The notes below the pieces were generated by a model. It saw only the letters and a list, made by a program, of their open reading frames with translations. It had not been told where the DNA came from and did no database searches. The position numbers and the translations under genes are program-made. Shown here one piece after another: positions 1 to 8,196 of a stretch of 64,000 bases of DNA (position 1 is the first letter of the stretch; each line of letters opens with the position of its first letter). The stretch lies in contig NZ_FQUZ01000015.1 of assembly GCF_900129055.1 (NCBI RefSeq), positions 1-64,000 of the forward strand, given 5' to 3'. This stretch comes from Lampropedia hyalina DSM 16112. Lineage in GTDB: Bacteria; Pseudomonadota; Gammaproteobacteria; Burkholderiales; Burkholderiaceae_C.

Positions 1-1
1 T

Positions 2-112
2 GTCGATACGGGCAAGGTGGGCAACGACGAGTGGCCTGCCGGGGCGCGCTGGCCCGAAGGGTTGGGCCCAAAAAAGCCGTGCGCGGCGTTGCAAAGCCTC
101 GCAAGGCAATAA
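2..112 (+). CDS. Possible 3' end of an upstream gene (partial)
   Basis: Frame 2 is open from the window edge to a TAA at 110-112 and would encode the last 36 residues of a protein that starts outside the window. The peptide (VDTGKVGNDEW at its start) has plausible composition, but it matches no family I recognise, and the DNA overlaps a region resembling the dispersed repeat at 13866-14050. It could be chance. If real, it would be the gene just before the glycan cluster. Confidence 0.25.
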   Translation, partial: VDTGKVGNDEWPAGARWPEGLGPKKPCAALQSLARQ

Positions 113-130
113 AGCCTTGCTGTGTTTTGC
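101..130 (+). terminator. Terminator-like hairpin before the glycan cluster
   Basis: GCAAGGC (101-107) and GCCTTGC (114-120) form a perfect 7-bp stem with loop AATAAA, followed by TGTGTTTT. It may end transcription from the gene upstream of the window. The hairpin sits directly on the possible stop codon at 110-112. Confidence 0.4.
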
Positions 131-245
131 GCCTTGCTCACAGCCTTTTTGGACTCCAACGCGGGGGCGAATCTAATGAATGACACGCCCTAGGGGCATT
201 TTTTGTTTCCGGCCTGTTTGTGCCTGCACCTTTCAACACACCACC

Positions 246-1472
246 ATGACACACCCCTGCGGTGACGTATCCGCTCACCCTCACGCGCCCCGTTTCGCTT
301 TCTATTCCCACGACACGATGGGGCTGGGGCATATCCGCCGCAATATGCTGCTGACGCAGGCGGTGTTTCAAGCGCGTCCGGATGCCGAGGTGCTGCTGAT
401 TTCCGGTGTGCGCGAGGCTGGCACGTTCGCCTTGCCCAGGGGGGCGGACAGCGTGACGCTGCCTACCTACTTCAAGACCTCCGATGGGCGTTATGTGCCG
501 CGTTCGCTGGGGCAGGATGTGCAGCGGCTGGTGAATGTGCGCTCGCGCATCATCCATGCGTCACTGGAGGCGTTCGAGCCGGATGTGGTGGTGATCGACA
601 ATGTGCCACGCGGGGCCATGAACGAGCTGGACAGCATCCTGCCAGTGCTGGCGAAAAAGGGCATCCGCATCGTGCTGGGTCTGCGCGACATCATCGACGA
701 GCCGGACGTGGTGCAGCGGCAGTGGGAGAAGCTGCGCAATTTCGAGGTGATCCGCGATTACTTCACGACCATCTGGGTGTATGGCGATCCACACCTGTAC
801 GACCTGACCGAGGAATATGGCTTTGATGCCGCCACGCGCGCCAAGACCTTTTTCATGGGCTATCTGGACCAGACTCAACGCCTGCGCCACAAGGGGCTGG
901 ACACTCTGCCGGATGTGAACCGGCCCTATGCCCTGTGTGTGGTGGGGGGCGGGCAGGATGGCTTTCGGCTGGCGCAGGCATTCGTCCATGCGCGTTTGCC
1001 TGAAGGGTACAGCGGTGTGCTGGTGACCGGGGCCATGATGCCGGTGGCCGAGCGCGAACGCCTGCGCCAGTGGGCGGCGCAGCGCAGCGACATGGTGGTG
1101 GTGGACTTCGTGGCCGAGCCGCTGGAGCTGATGCAGGGCGCGAGCTGCATTGTGTCGATGGGCGGCTACAACACGACCACCGAGATTCTGTCGTTCCACA
1201 AGAAGGCCCTGATCGTGCCGCGCGTCAGGCCCCGCCTGGAGCAGTGGATTCGTGCCAGCCGTCTCGACCAACTGGGGCTGGTGCGCTGCCTGCACCCCGA
1301 TGCCCTCACGCCCCTGGCTCTGGAGGACTGGATGGCCGAGAGCCACGAGCCTCCCGATCCGCGCCAGCGGCTGCGCTTCGATGGACTGGACCGCGTGGCC
1401 GAACGGATTCGCACGGTGTTGAGCCTGAACCGGCAGATTCAGCCGGTGGCCAGCGCGCCGCCATATCCATGA
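246..1472 (+). CDS. Predicted glycosyltransferase (GT28/MGT-like)
   Basis: A 408-residue cytoplasmic glycosyltransferase with a GT-B-like pattern. The N-terminus has a nucleotide-sugar-enzyme style glycine loop (GLGHIRRN, residues 26-33). The C-terminal half, around residue 305, has SMGGYNTTTEIL followed by a proline and an EQ-x-x-RA segment, as in the GT28 C-terminal domain of MurG/MGT-like enzymes. It resembles the group annotated as 'predicted glycosyl transferase' (COG4671). I chose ATG 246 over ATG 180 because the intervening 22 residues are Cys/Phe-rich and outside the family pattern. It is the first gene of a six-gene cluster, and its stop overlaps the next possible start (ATGA). Donor and acceptor cannot be read from the sequence. 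Confidence 0.8.
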   Translation: MTHPCGDVSAHPHAPRFAFYSHDTMGLGHIRRNMLLTQAVFQARPDAEVLLISGVREAGTFALPRGADSVTLPTYFKTSDGRYVPRSLGQDVQRLVNVRSRIIHASLEAFEPDVVVIDNVPRGAMNELDSILPVLAKKGIRIVLGLRDIIDEPDVVQRQWEKLRNFEVIRDYFTTIWVYGDPHLYDLTEEYGFDAATRAKTFFMGYLDQTQRLRHKGLDTLPDVNRPYALCVVGGGQDGFRLAQAFVHARLPEGYSGVLVTGAMMPVAERERLRQWAAQRSDMVVVDFVAEPLELMQGASCIVSMGGYNTTTEILSFHKKALIVPRVRPRLEQWIRASRLDQLGLVRCLHPDALTPLALEDWMAESHEPPDPRQRLRFDGLDRVAERIRTVLSLNRQIQPVASAPPYP

Positions 1473-2803
1473 TGCCGCTGCGGTGGCTTTTTTTCCCCTT
1501 CACTGAAAATTTTCCGATGATTCCTCCCCTGGTCAGCCCAGCCCCGTCTGTGGCCTCTGCCTGCCCGTCTGCGCTGTATGTGGGCTATGTGCTCAAACGC
1601 TACCCGCGTTTTTCCGAGACTTTTGTGGTCAATGAGATTCTGGCGCACGAGCGCGAGGGCATGAAGATCGACATCTTCGCGCTGGGGCCGGTCAGCGAGG
1701 CGCATTTCCAGGATGGCATTTCGCAGGTGCGCGCGCCGGTGACGCGCTATTCCGACAAGCAGCGCAACCCGGAATCCTTCTGGCAGATCGTGCGCCAGGC
1801 CGAGCAGCAACTGCCGGGGCTGGCCCAGCATCTGCCTGAAGCCCTGCGGGGCAGCGTGCACGAATGTGCCCAGGCCCTGCTGCTGGCCATGGCGGTGCGC
1901 GAGCGCGGCATCCAGCATCTGCACGCACACTTTGGCACGCAGGCCACCACGGTGGCGCGGCTGGCGGCCTTGTTCAGCGGCGTGGGCTACACGTTCACGG
2001 CCCATGCCAAGGACATCTACTACCAGTACGAGGAATCCACCGCGCTGGACCAGAAAATGCGCGACGCGGCCAGCACCATCACGGTCTCCGACTACAACCT
2101 GGCCTATCTGCGCCAGCAGTACGGTGCGGATGCGGCGCGTGCCGTGCGCATCTACAACGGCATGGATTTGCGCAAGTTCCCTGCCAGTGATCCGGCGCAG
2201 GTGGCCCAACGCGCGCCGCATGTGCTGGCGGTGGGGCGGCTGGTTCCGAAGAAGGGCTTCGAGGTGCTGGTCGATGCCGTGCGGCTGCTCAAGGAGCGCG
2301 GCGTGGCCTTTCACTGCACGCTGGTGGGCGAGGGCGATCTGCGCGAGGCACTGGCTGCCCGCATGGCCGAGCAGGGCGTGCAGGACTGCATGACCCTCAC
2401 CGGAGCCATGCCCCAGCCGGACATCATCCGGCTGCTGCGCCAGGCAGCGGTGATGGTGGCCCCCTGCGTCATCAGTGCCGATGGCGACCGCGACGGCCTG
2501 CCCACGGTGCTGCTGGAAGCCATGGCACTGGGCACGCCGGTGATTTCCACCCAGGTGGCGGGCATCCCGGAACTGGTGGTGGATGGCGAAACCGGGCTGT
2601 GCATTCCCCCGCAAGACCCGGCGTTGCTGGCGCAGGCCATCGAGAGCCTGCTGGCCGATGCCCAGCGGCGCAGTCGCTTCTCGCACCAGGCGCGTGCGTT
2701 GATCGAGCGCGATTACGACATCGACCGCAATGCCGCCGTGCAGCGGCAGGTGTTCCGCCGCGCCGTCGAATCCCACACGGCCCAGACTGCCGCAAGGAGC
2801 TGA
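1469..2803 (+). CDS. Glycosyltransferase family 4 (WcaL-like)
   Basis: A GT-B retaining glycosyltransferase of family GT4. The N-terminal segment YVGYVLKRYPRFSETFVV is typical of colanic-acid-type WcaL/AmsK enzymes. The C-terminal Glycos_transf_1 domain has the LVGEGDL strand and the DGLPTVLLEAMALGTP E-x7-E motif near residue 340, which binds the nucleotide-sugar. It probably adds a hexose to a growing lipid-linked glycan in the cytoplasm. ATG 1469 overlaps the previous stop as ATGA, which suggests translational coupling. ATG 1472 and ATG 1517 are alternatives, and 1517 fits the family N-terminus well. It lies 3 bp before the next gene. Confidence 0.85.
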   Translation: MMPLRWLFFPFTENFPMIPPLVSPAPSVASACPSALYVGYVLKRYPRFSETFVVNEILAHEREGMKIDIFALGPVSEAHFQDGISQVRAPVTRYSDKQRNPESFWQIVRQAEQQLPGLAQHLPEALRGSVHECAQALLLAMAVRERGIQHLHAHFGTQATTVARLAALFSGVGYTFTAHAKDIYYQYEESTALDQKMRDAASTITVSDYNLAYLRQQYGADAARAVRIYNGMDLRKFPASDPAQVAQRAPHVLAVGRLVPKKGFEVLVDAVRLLKERGVAFHCTLVGEGDLREALAARMAEQGVQDCMTLTGAMPQPDIIRLLRQAAVMVAPCVISADGDRDGLPTVLLEAMALGTPVISTQVAGIPELVVDGETGLCIPPQDPALLAQAIESLLADAQRRSRFSHQARALIERDYDIDRNAAVQRQVFRRAVESHTAQTAARS

Positions 2804-2806
2804 ACG

Positions 2807-4015
2807 ATGCGCATGGCCTATGTCTGTGCCGACCCCGGCATTCCGGTATTTGGTTGCAAGGGTGCGTCCGTGCATGTGCAGGAGGTGCTGCGCGGCCTGC
2901 TGAAACAAGGGGTGGACGTGACGCTGATTGCGCAACGCTTCGATGGCGAGCCACCCGCCGGTCTGGAGGGGTTGAAGTGCCTCGCCTTGCCGCCCTTGCC
3001 ACGCGGCAGCGCGTTGGAGCGGGCGCAGGGCGCATTGACGGCAGGCCATGCCGCGCTGCGCTCGGCCTTGCAAAGCCTTGCACCGCTGGACTGGGTGTAC
3101 GAACGCTATTCACTCTGGAGCGACGCGGGCATGGCCTATGCGCGCGAACAGGGCATTCCCGGCCTGCTGGAGGTCAATGCCCCGCTGATCGAGGAGCAGC
3201 GCACCCACCGCGAACTGCCGCTGGAGCACGAGGCGCGGCGGGTGGCGCAGTCGGTCTTTGCCGATGCCACCGCCATGATCGCCGTCTCGCCCGGCGTGAA
3301 GCAGTACCTGCAAGCGCAGGGGGCCGAGCCGCAGCGCGTGCAGGTGGTGGCCAATGGCGTGGACCCGGCCCGCTTTGCCACTGCGGCCGCCGGTCGCGCT
3401 GGGCGCATGGCGCGTCGGGCGCATGATTCAGGGGCCGAACCTGCTGTGATCGGTTTTCTGGGCACGCTCAAGCCCTGGCACGGTCTGCCCACACTGGTGC
3501 AGGCATTCGAGCGGCTGCATCGCCAGTATCCGCACACGCGCCTGCTGGTGGTGGGCGACGGGCCGGAGCAGGCGGCCATTCGGGCCGATCTGGTGGCTCG
3601 CGGGCTGGAGGCGCACGTCCGGTTTGCCGGAGCGGTGGAGCCGGCACAGGTTCCCGGCTGGCTGGCGCAGATGGATGTGGCCGTCGCGCCTTATCCGCAA
3701 CTGGCCGAATTTTATTTTTCGCCCCTGAAGATTTACGAATACATGGCGGCGGGCCTGCCGGTGGTGGCCACCCGCGTGGGGCATCTGGAATCGGTGGTGC
3801 TGCATGGCGAAACCGGCCTGCTGGTGCCACCACAGCAGCCCGAGCAGATGGCCGAGGCCATCGCCCAGTTGCTCAACGACCCCGCCCAGCAGGCACGCAT
3901 GGGGCACAACGGGCGCAGACTGGCCGAGCAGGAGCGCAGTTGGGATGCCGTGGTGCAGCGGATTGTGCACACCATGCGCACCACGCCCTTGCAGCCACCG
4001 AGGCCGCTGGCATGA
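2807..4015 (+). CDS. Glycosyltransferase family 4
   Basis: A second GT4 enzyme of 402 residues. The N-terminus (YVCADPGIPVFGCKGASVHV) is the glycan-acceptor half with its small-residue loop. The C-terminal domain carries GFLGTLKPWHG, the VVGDGPE strand and SPLKIYEYMAAGLPVV near residue 305, the sugar-nucleotide site. It starts 3 bp after the preceding GT4 gene, and its stop overlaps the start of the ABC exporter gene (ATGA), so the four genes are almost certainly one transcript. Substrate unknown. Two consecutive but dissimilar GT4 genes imply a repeat unit of at least two or three sugars. Confidence 0.85.
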   Translation: MRMAYVCADPGIPVFGCKGASVHVQEVLRGLLKQGVDVTLIAQRFDGEPPAGLEGLKCLALPPLPRGSALERAQGALTAGHAALRSALQSLAPLDWVYERYSLWSDAGMAYAREQGIPGLLEVNAPLIEEQRTHRELPLEHEARRVAQSVFADATAMIAVSPGVKQYLQAQGAEPQRVQVVANGVDPARFATAAAGRAGRMARRAHDSGAEPAVIGFLGTLKPWHGLPTLVQAFERLHRQYPHTRLLVVGDGPEQAAIRADLVARGLEAHVRFAGAVEPAQVPGWLAQMDVAVAPYPQLAEFYFSPLKIYEYMAAGLPVVATRVGHLESVVLHGETGLLVPPQQPEQMAEAIAQLLNDPAQQARMGHNGRRLAEQERSWDAVVQRIVHTMRTTPLQPPRPLA

Positions 4016-5838
4016 GCCGCAGCCCGCGTGCGAATGCGCAGCCCAGCCCCTGGCGGCTGATGGCGCGGCGGTTCGCGCCCTATATGCGCCCGCAGCGTGC
4101 CCTCATCGGTGGCTCGCTGCTGGCACTGGTGCTGTCCACCGCCATGCGCCTGCTGGAGCCGTGGCCGCTGGCCTTCGTCATCGATCATGTGCTCTCGGGC
4201 AGCGGACAGGCCAGCGGGCTGCTGGGCGATCTGGCCGCAGGGCGCGATACCGTGCACCTGCTCTGGCTCTGCGCCGGGGCGGTGGTGGCGATTGCCGCCC
4301 TCAAGGCGGTGATGAACTTCAGCAGCACCGTGGGGCTGGCCCTGGCGGGCAGCCGCGTGCTCAGTGCCGTGCGCCTGGACTTGTTCGCACACCTGCAACG
4401 GCTGTCACTGGCGTTTCATGGCCGCTCCCGCACGGGCGATCTGACCATGCGCCTCATCAACGACATCGGCATGTTGCGCGAGGCCACCGTGACGGCACTG
4501 ATGCCGATGCTGGCGAACATCTTCATTCTGGGCGGCATGTTCGCCATCATGCTGGTGCTGAACTGGAAGCTCACGCTGGTGGCCCTGTTGCCCATGCCGC
4601 TGCTGCTGTGGAGCACCCGCCGCGCCAGCCGCCAGATTCACGAAGTCAGCCGCGCCCAGCGCAAGCGCGAAGGCTCGCTGGCGGCCAAGGCGGCGGAATT
4701 CATGGCCGCGATCCGCACCGTGCAATCGCTCTCGCTGGAGCGCGCCACCATGCGCAGTTTCGGCGGCGACGATGCGCAAAGCAGCCAGCAGAACGTCAAG
4801 TCCAAACGCCTCTCCGCCGGGTTGGAGCGCAAGGTCGATCTGATCGTCGCCCTGGCCACCGCACTGGTGCTGTTGCAGGGAGCCTATGCCGTCATTGGCG
4901 GCAGCATGTCGCCGGGCGATCTGCTCATCTTCATCTCCTACCTGAAAAGCGCGTTCCGGCCCGTGCGCGAGTACGCCAAGTACACCGGGCGGCTCTCCAA
5001 GGCACTGGCTGCGGGCGAGCGCGTGGTGGACTTGCTCGACGAGCAGCCGGACATTCAGGATCGCCCCGATGCCCAGCCCTTGCAGGTGCTGCGCGGTGAC
5101 GTGCGCTTTGCCGATGTCGGCTTTGGCTATCGCAGTGACGATGGCAGCGTGCGCCCGCTGTTCGAGCATCTGGCCTTCACGATTGCCGCCGGGCAGGCGG
5201 TGGCCATCACCGGGCCGTCGGGTGCGGGCAAGTCCAGCATCACCAGCCTGTTGCTGCGCCTGTACGACCCCGATCAGGGGCAGGTGCTGATTGACGGACA
5301 GAACATCCGCGACTGCACCCTGCAAAGCCTGCGCCAGCAAATCAGCCTGGTGCCGCAGGAAAGCCTGCTGTTTGGCGTGAGCGTGCGCGAGAACATTGCA
5401 CTGGCCGCGCTGGGCGATGTCACCGAGGCGCAGATCGTCGCCGCTGCACAACTGGCGAATGCGCACGAATTCATCCAGCAACTGCCACAGGGCTACGACA
5501 CGGTGCTGGGCGAGCGCGGCAGCTCGCTCTCGGGCGGGCAACGCCAGCGCATGGCCATTGCCCGCGCCGCCATCCGCAACAGCCCGCTGCTGATTCTGGA
5601 CGAACCCACCGTGGGGCTGGACAGCGAGAACGAACACCAGGTTACCCAGGCCCTGCTGCGCCTGATGCGCGGGCGCACCAGCATCCTCGTCACCCACGAT
5701 CTGGCTTTTGCCGCGCAGGCCGACCGGATTGTGTTCATCGAAAACGGCCAGATTCGGGAGCAGGGCAGCCATGCCGAACTGCTGGGCCAGCAAGGCCGCT
5801 ACGCCGAACTCTGGCGGTTGCAACACCCGGCCACATGA
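4012..5838 (+). CDS. ABC exporter, fused membrane and ATPase domains (MsbA-like)
   Basis: A 608-residue half-transporter of the MsbA/type IV exporter class, expected to work as an inner-membrane homodimer. Residues about 25-310 form the six-helix membrane domain. The ATPase follows, with Walker A GPSGAGKSS near residue 400, signature LSGGQRQRMA near 505, Walker B LLILDEPT near 525 and the switch histidine in LVTHD. The membrane domain with RQIHEVSRAQRKREG and a long intracellular loop fits lipid or lipid-linked glycan export rather than ABC-2 capsule export. ATG 4012 overlaps the upstream stop by 4 bp. Context suggests it flips the product of the three glycosyltransferases; the substrate is inferred, not shown. 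Confidence 0.88.
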   Translation: MSRSPRANAQPSPWRLMARRFAPYMRPQRALIGGSLLALVLSTAMRLLEPWPLAFVIDHVLSGSGQASGLLGDLAAGRDTVHLLWLCAGAVVAIAALKAVMNFSSTVGLALAGSRVLSAVRLDLFAHLQRLSLAFHGRSRTGDLTMRLINDIGMLREATVTALMPMLANIFILGGMFAIMLVLNWKLTLVALLPMPLLLWSTRRASRQIHEVSRAQRKREGSLAAKAAEFMAAIRTVQSLSLERATMRSFGGDDAQSSQQNVKSKRLSAGLERKVDLIVALATALVLLQGAYAVIGGSMSPGDLLIFISYLKSAFRPVREYAKYTGRLSKALAAGERVVDLLDEQPDIQDRPDAQPLQVLRGDVRFADVGFGYRSDDGSVRPLFEHLAFTIAAGQAVAITGPSGAGKSSITSLLLRLYDPDQGQVLIDGQNIRDCTLQSLRQQISLVPQESLLFGVSVRENIALAALGDVTEAQIVAAAQLANAHEFIQQLPQGYDTVLGERGSSLSGGQRQRMAIARAAIRNSPLLILDEPTVGLDSENEHQVTQALLRLMRGRTSILVTHDLAFAAQADRIVFIENGQIREQGSHAELLGQQGRYAELWRLQHPAT

Positions 5839-5862
5839 TGATTCTTGCAAGGAAACCCCGCC

Positions 5863-8196
5863 ATGCTTTCCCCCGATGATGCCCGCCTCGCCGCCGGGGA
5901 TGCCGCCCTGCCGGGGCTGCACCTGCTGCTGGACGAGGCGGCCCTGCTGCACCGCTTGCGGCAGACCGACCGCTTCGCGCAGGCTTGCGCCGTGCAGGTT
6001 CAGTATCTGCGCTACAAACCCGGCAACAGTGCCACGGCAGGGCTGCGGGTGCAATGGGACGATGGCCGGGTCTGGCACGGTTGCGCCAAGGTGCTGACGG
6101 CCACGCGCTTCGCCCAGTCGTGGACGCATCCCCAACGCCAGAAACTGGTGCAGGCCGGGCATCCGCGTGCCCCGCTGGGGCTGGCCGATGCGGGCATGAT
6201 GGTGTTCGACATGGCGCACGACCGCGCCATCCGCCACTGGCTCTGGCTGGACGATGGCGCGGCTGGCCGCCAGCGCGAAGCCCTGCTGCGCCAGTGGCTT
6301 GCCTTTGTGCCAGCCGACCAGCCCTTGCAGATGCAGGTGCTGCGCTACAAGCCCGAACGCCGCGTGGTGGTGCGCGTGGATGCAGCCGGGCAGCCGGTGG
6401 CCGTGCTGCGCTGTGCCAATGCCAGCGAGTTTGGCGAAATGCTCAACGGCGTTTCGATGGGCGCGGCATTGGGGCAACTGGTGTGGCTGGGCGTGTCGGC
6501 CGAGCACCGCCTGCTGGCCACGCGCTGGCAGCCGGGGCACAGCCTCTGCCCGGAAGAAGGCCAGGGCTTGTCGCTCGAACTCATGCCCGCACTGGGGCAG
6601 GCACTGGCGCGGGTGCACCGCACGGACGTGGTACACCCGCTGCGCCGCACCGCCCACGACGAGGTGCGGGCACTCTGGAGCGTGCACGACACCTTGCAGG
6701 CGATAGCCACACCCCAGGCGCAGCAGTTTCACGCTCTGGCCACCCGCGTGGCACAGGCCCTGCTGGCCGAGCAGGGCGACAGCACGTTGATTCACGGCGA
6801 TTTTTCTGCCGATCAGGTCATCCGCCCGCTGGCCGCAGAGGGCTTGCAGATCATCGACTGGGATCGCGCCGCGCAGGGCCATCCCCTCACCGATCTGGCC
6901 TCCTTGCAGGCGCGCTTCGAGTTGCAGGTCATTGAAGGCGTGATGGCCCCCGCCCAGTGCGAACAGGCCATGCAGCAGGTGCTGGCGGGCTACCAGCAGC
7001 CAGTGCCCCGGTCGCGCCAGCCCCTGCCGGACGTGCAGCCGCTGCGCTGGCATGTGGCCACCGCGCTGTTGCGGCTGGCCACCGAGCCGTTTCGCAAACG
7101 TTCCGCACAGTGGCTGCGCGATACCGATGCCGTGTTGCAACGGGTGCAGCAACTGCTGGATGCTCCCGCCGCCACCATTGCCCCGGCCACCGCCGAGGCC
7201 GACACGCTGGCCACCCTCACCGACGTGGCGCAAATGGCTGCACCATTGCGCCAGGCTCTGGACTGGCCGCAAGGCACGCGGCTGCACGCGGCCCGACTGC
7301 TGCGCCACAAGCCGGGTCGGCGTGCGGTGGTGGAATACCGCCTGCAACGCCCCGATGCCCCCGAGCCGGACGTGATACTGGGCAAATACCGCCACAAGGG
7401 CGCAGATCGCACCTCGTTTTCCGTGCAGCAGGCTCTGTGGAACCAGGGTTTCGATGAACAGGCCGATGTTTCCGTGCCCGAGCCGCTGGGGATATGGCCC
7501 GAACACCGCCTGTGGCTGCAACGGCGTGTGGCGGGAGCCGATGTCATGCACCTGTTGCGCCGCGATACGCCACAGGCACAACTGTTGCTGTACGGTCAGC
7601 GCGTGGCCCAGGCTCTGCTGGCCTTGCATGGCAGTGGTGTGGCCGATGTGTCCACCCCGCCCCGACACTGGACGCTGGCCGATGAAATGGCGGTGTTGCG
7701 TCGTCGCCTGACCGAAGCAGCGGCATTGCGCCCGCAGTGGGCCGATGCCATGACCCAGGTGCTGGCGCAGTGTGAGCAGTTGCAGGCCCTCGTCGATGCC
7801 CCACAGCGCAAGCAGCCGCGCGCCAGCCTGCACCGCGATTTCTATCCCGACCAGGTGCTGCTGCGCGAAGGCCAGCCCGAGCGCGTGGTGTTGCTTGATC
7901 TCGATCTGGTCTGCTGGGGGCATCCTGCACTGGATGCCGGCAACTACCTTGCCCATGTGCAGGAACTGGGACTGCGCCTGCACGGCACGCCCGAGCACTA
8001 CCGGCAGCATGCCCGCGCATTCGCACACACCTTCGTGACCGGCAGCGAGGGCGTGACCGCGCAGGACGTGGCCGCTTTCACCGTGCTGTCGTTGGCACGG
8101 CACATTTACCTCAGCACCCAGTTTGCCGACCGCCAGCACACCACGCCTGCCTTGATTGACCTTTGCATCCAACAGCTTGCCCTATGCCTTTCCTGA
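5863..8196 (+). CDS. Tandem phosphotransferase with two APH/maltokinase-like domains
   Basis: A 777-residue protein made of two copies of the aminoglycoside-phosphotransferase/choline-kinase fold. Copy 1 has catalytic loop HGDFSADQV near residue 309 and metal site IIDWDRA near 329. Copy 2 has HRDFYPDQV near 655 and LLDLDLV near 677. Both keep the catalytic Asp and both have Gln where most APH enzymes have Asn, as in bacterial maltokinases (HGDLHLGQ type). No signal peptide or membrane segment is seen. The start ATG 5863 has AAGGA 8-10 bp upstream; the longer TTG start at 5845 has none. It probably phosphorylates a sugar or glycan precursor for this cluster. This is inference; a drug-resistance role is unlikely given the neighbours. 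Confidence 0.75.
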   Translation: MLSPDDARLAAGDAALPGLHLLLDEAALLHRLRQTDRFAQACAVQVQYLRYKPGNSATAGLRVQWDDGRVWHGCAKVLTATRFAQSWTHPQRQKLVQAGHPRAPLGLADAGMMVFDMAHDRAIRHWLWLDDGAAGRQREALLRQWLAFVPADQPLQMQVLRYKPERRVVVRVDAAGQPVAVLRCANASEFGEMLNGVSMGAALGQLVWLGVSAEHRLLATRWQPGHSLCPEEGQGLSLELMPALGQALARVHRTDVVHPLRRTAHDEVRALWSVHDTLQAIATPQAQQFHALATRVAQALLAEQGDSTLIHGDFSADQVIRPLAAEGLQIIDWDRAAQGHPLTDLASLQARFELQVIEGVMAPAQCEQAMQQVLAGYQQPVPRSRQPLPDVQPLRWHVATALLRLATEPFRKRSAQWLRDTDAVLQRVQQLLDAPAATIAPATAEADTLATLTDVAQMAAPLRQALDWPQGTRLHAARLLRHKPGRRAVVEYRLQRPDAPEPDVILGKYRHKGADRTSFSVQQALWNQGFDEQADVSVPEPLGIWPEHRLWLQRRVAGADVMHLLRRDTPQAQLLLYGQRVAQALLALHGSGVADVSTPPRHWTLADEMAVLRRRLTEAAALRPQWADAMTQVLAQCEQLQALVDAPQRKQPRASLHRDFYPDQVLLREGQPERVVLLDLDLVCWGHPALDAGNYLAHVQELGLRLHGTPEHYRQHARAFAHTFVTGSEGVTAQDVAAFTVLSLARHIYLSTQFADRQHTTPALIDLCIQQLALCLS

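Noticed and set aside
5863-8196. The tandem kinase considered as an antibiotic-resistance (aminoglycoside phosphotransferase) gene.
   Set aside because: It has maltokinase-like Gln in both catalytic loops, is fused in tandem, and lies within a glycan operon; nothing supports drug modification.
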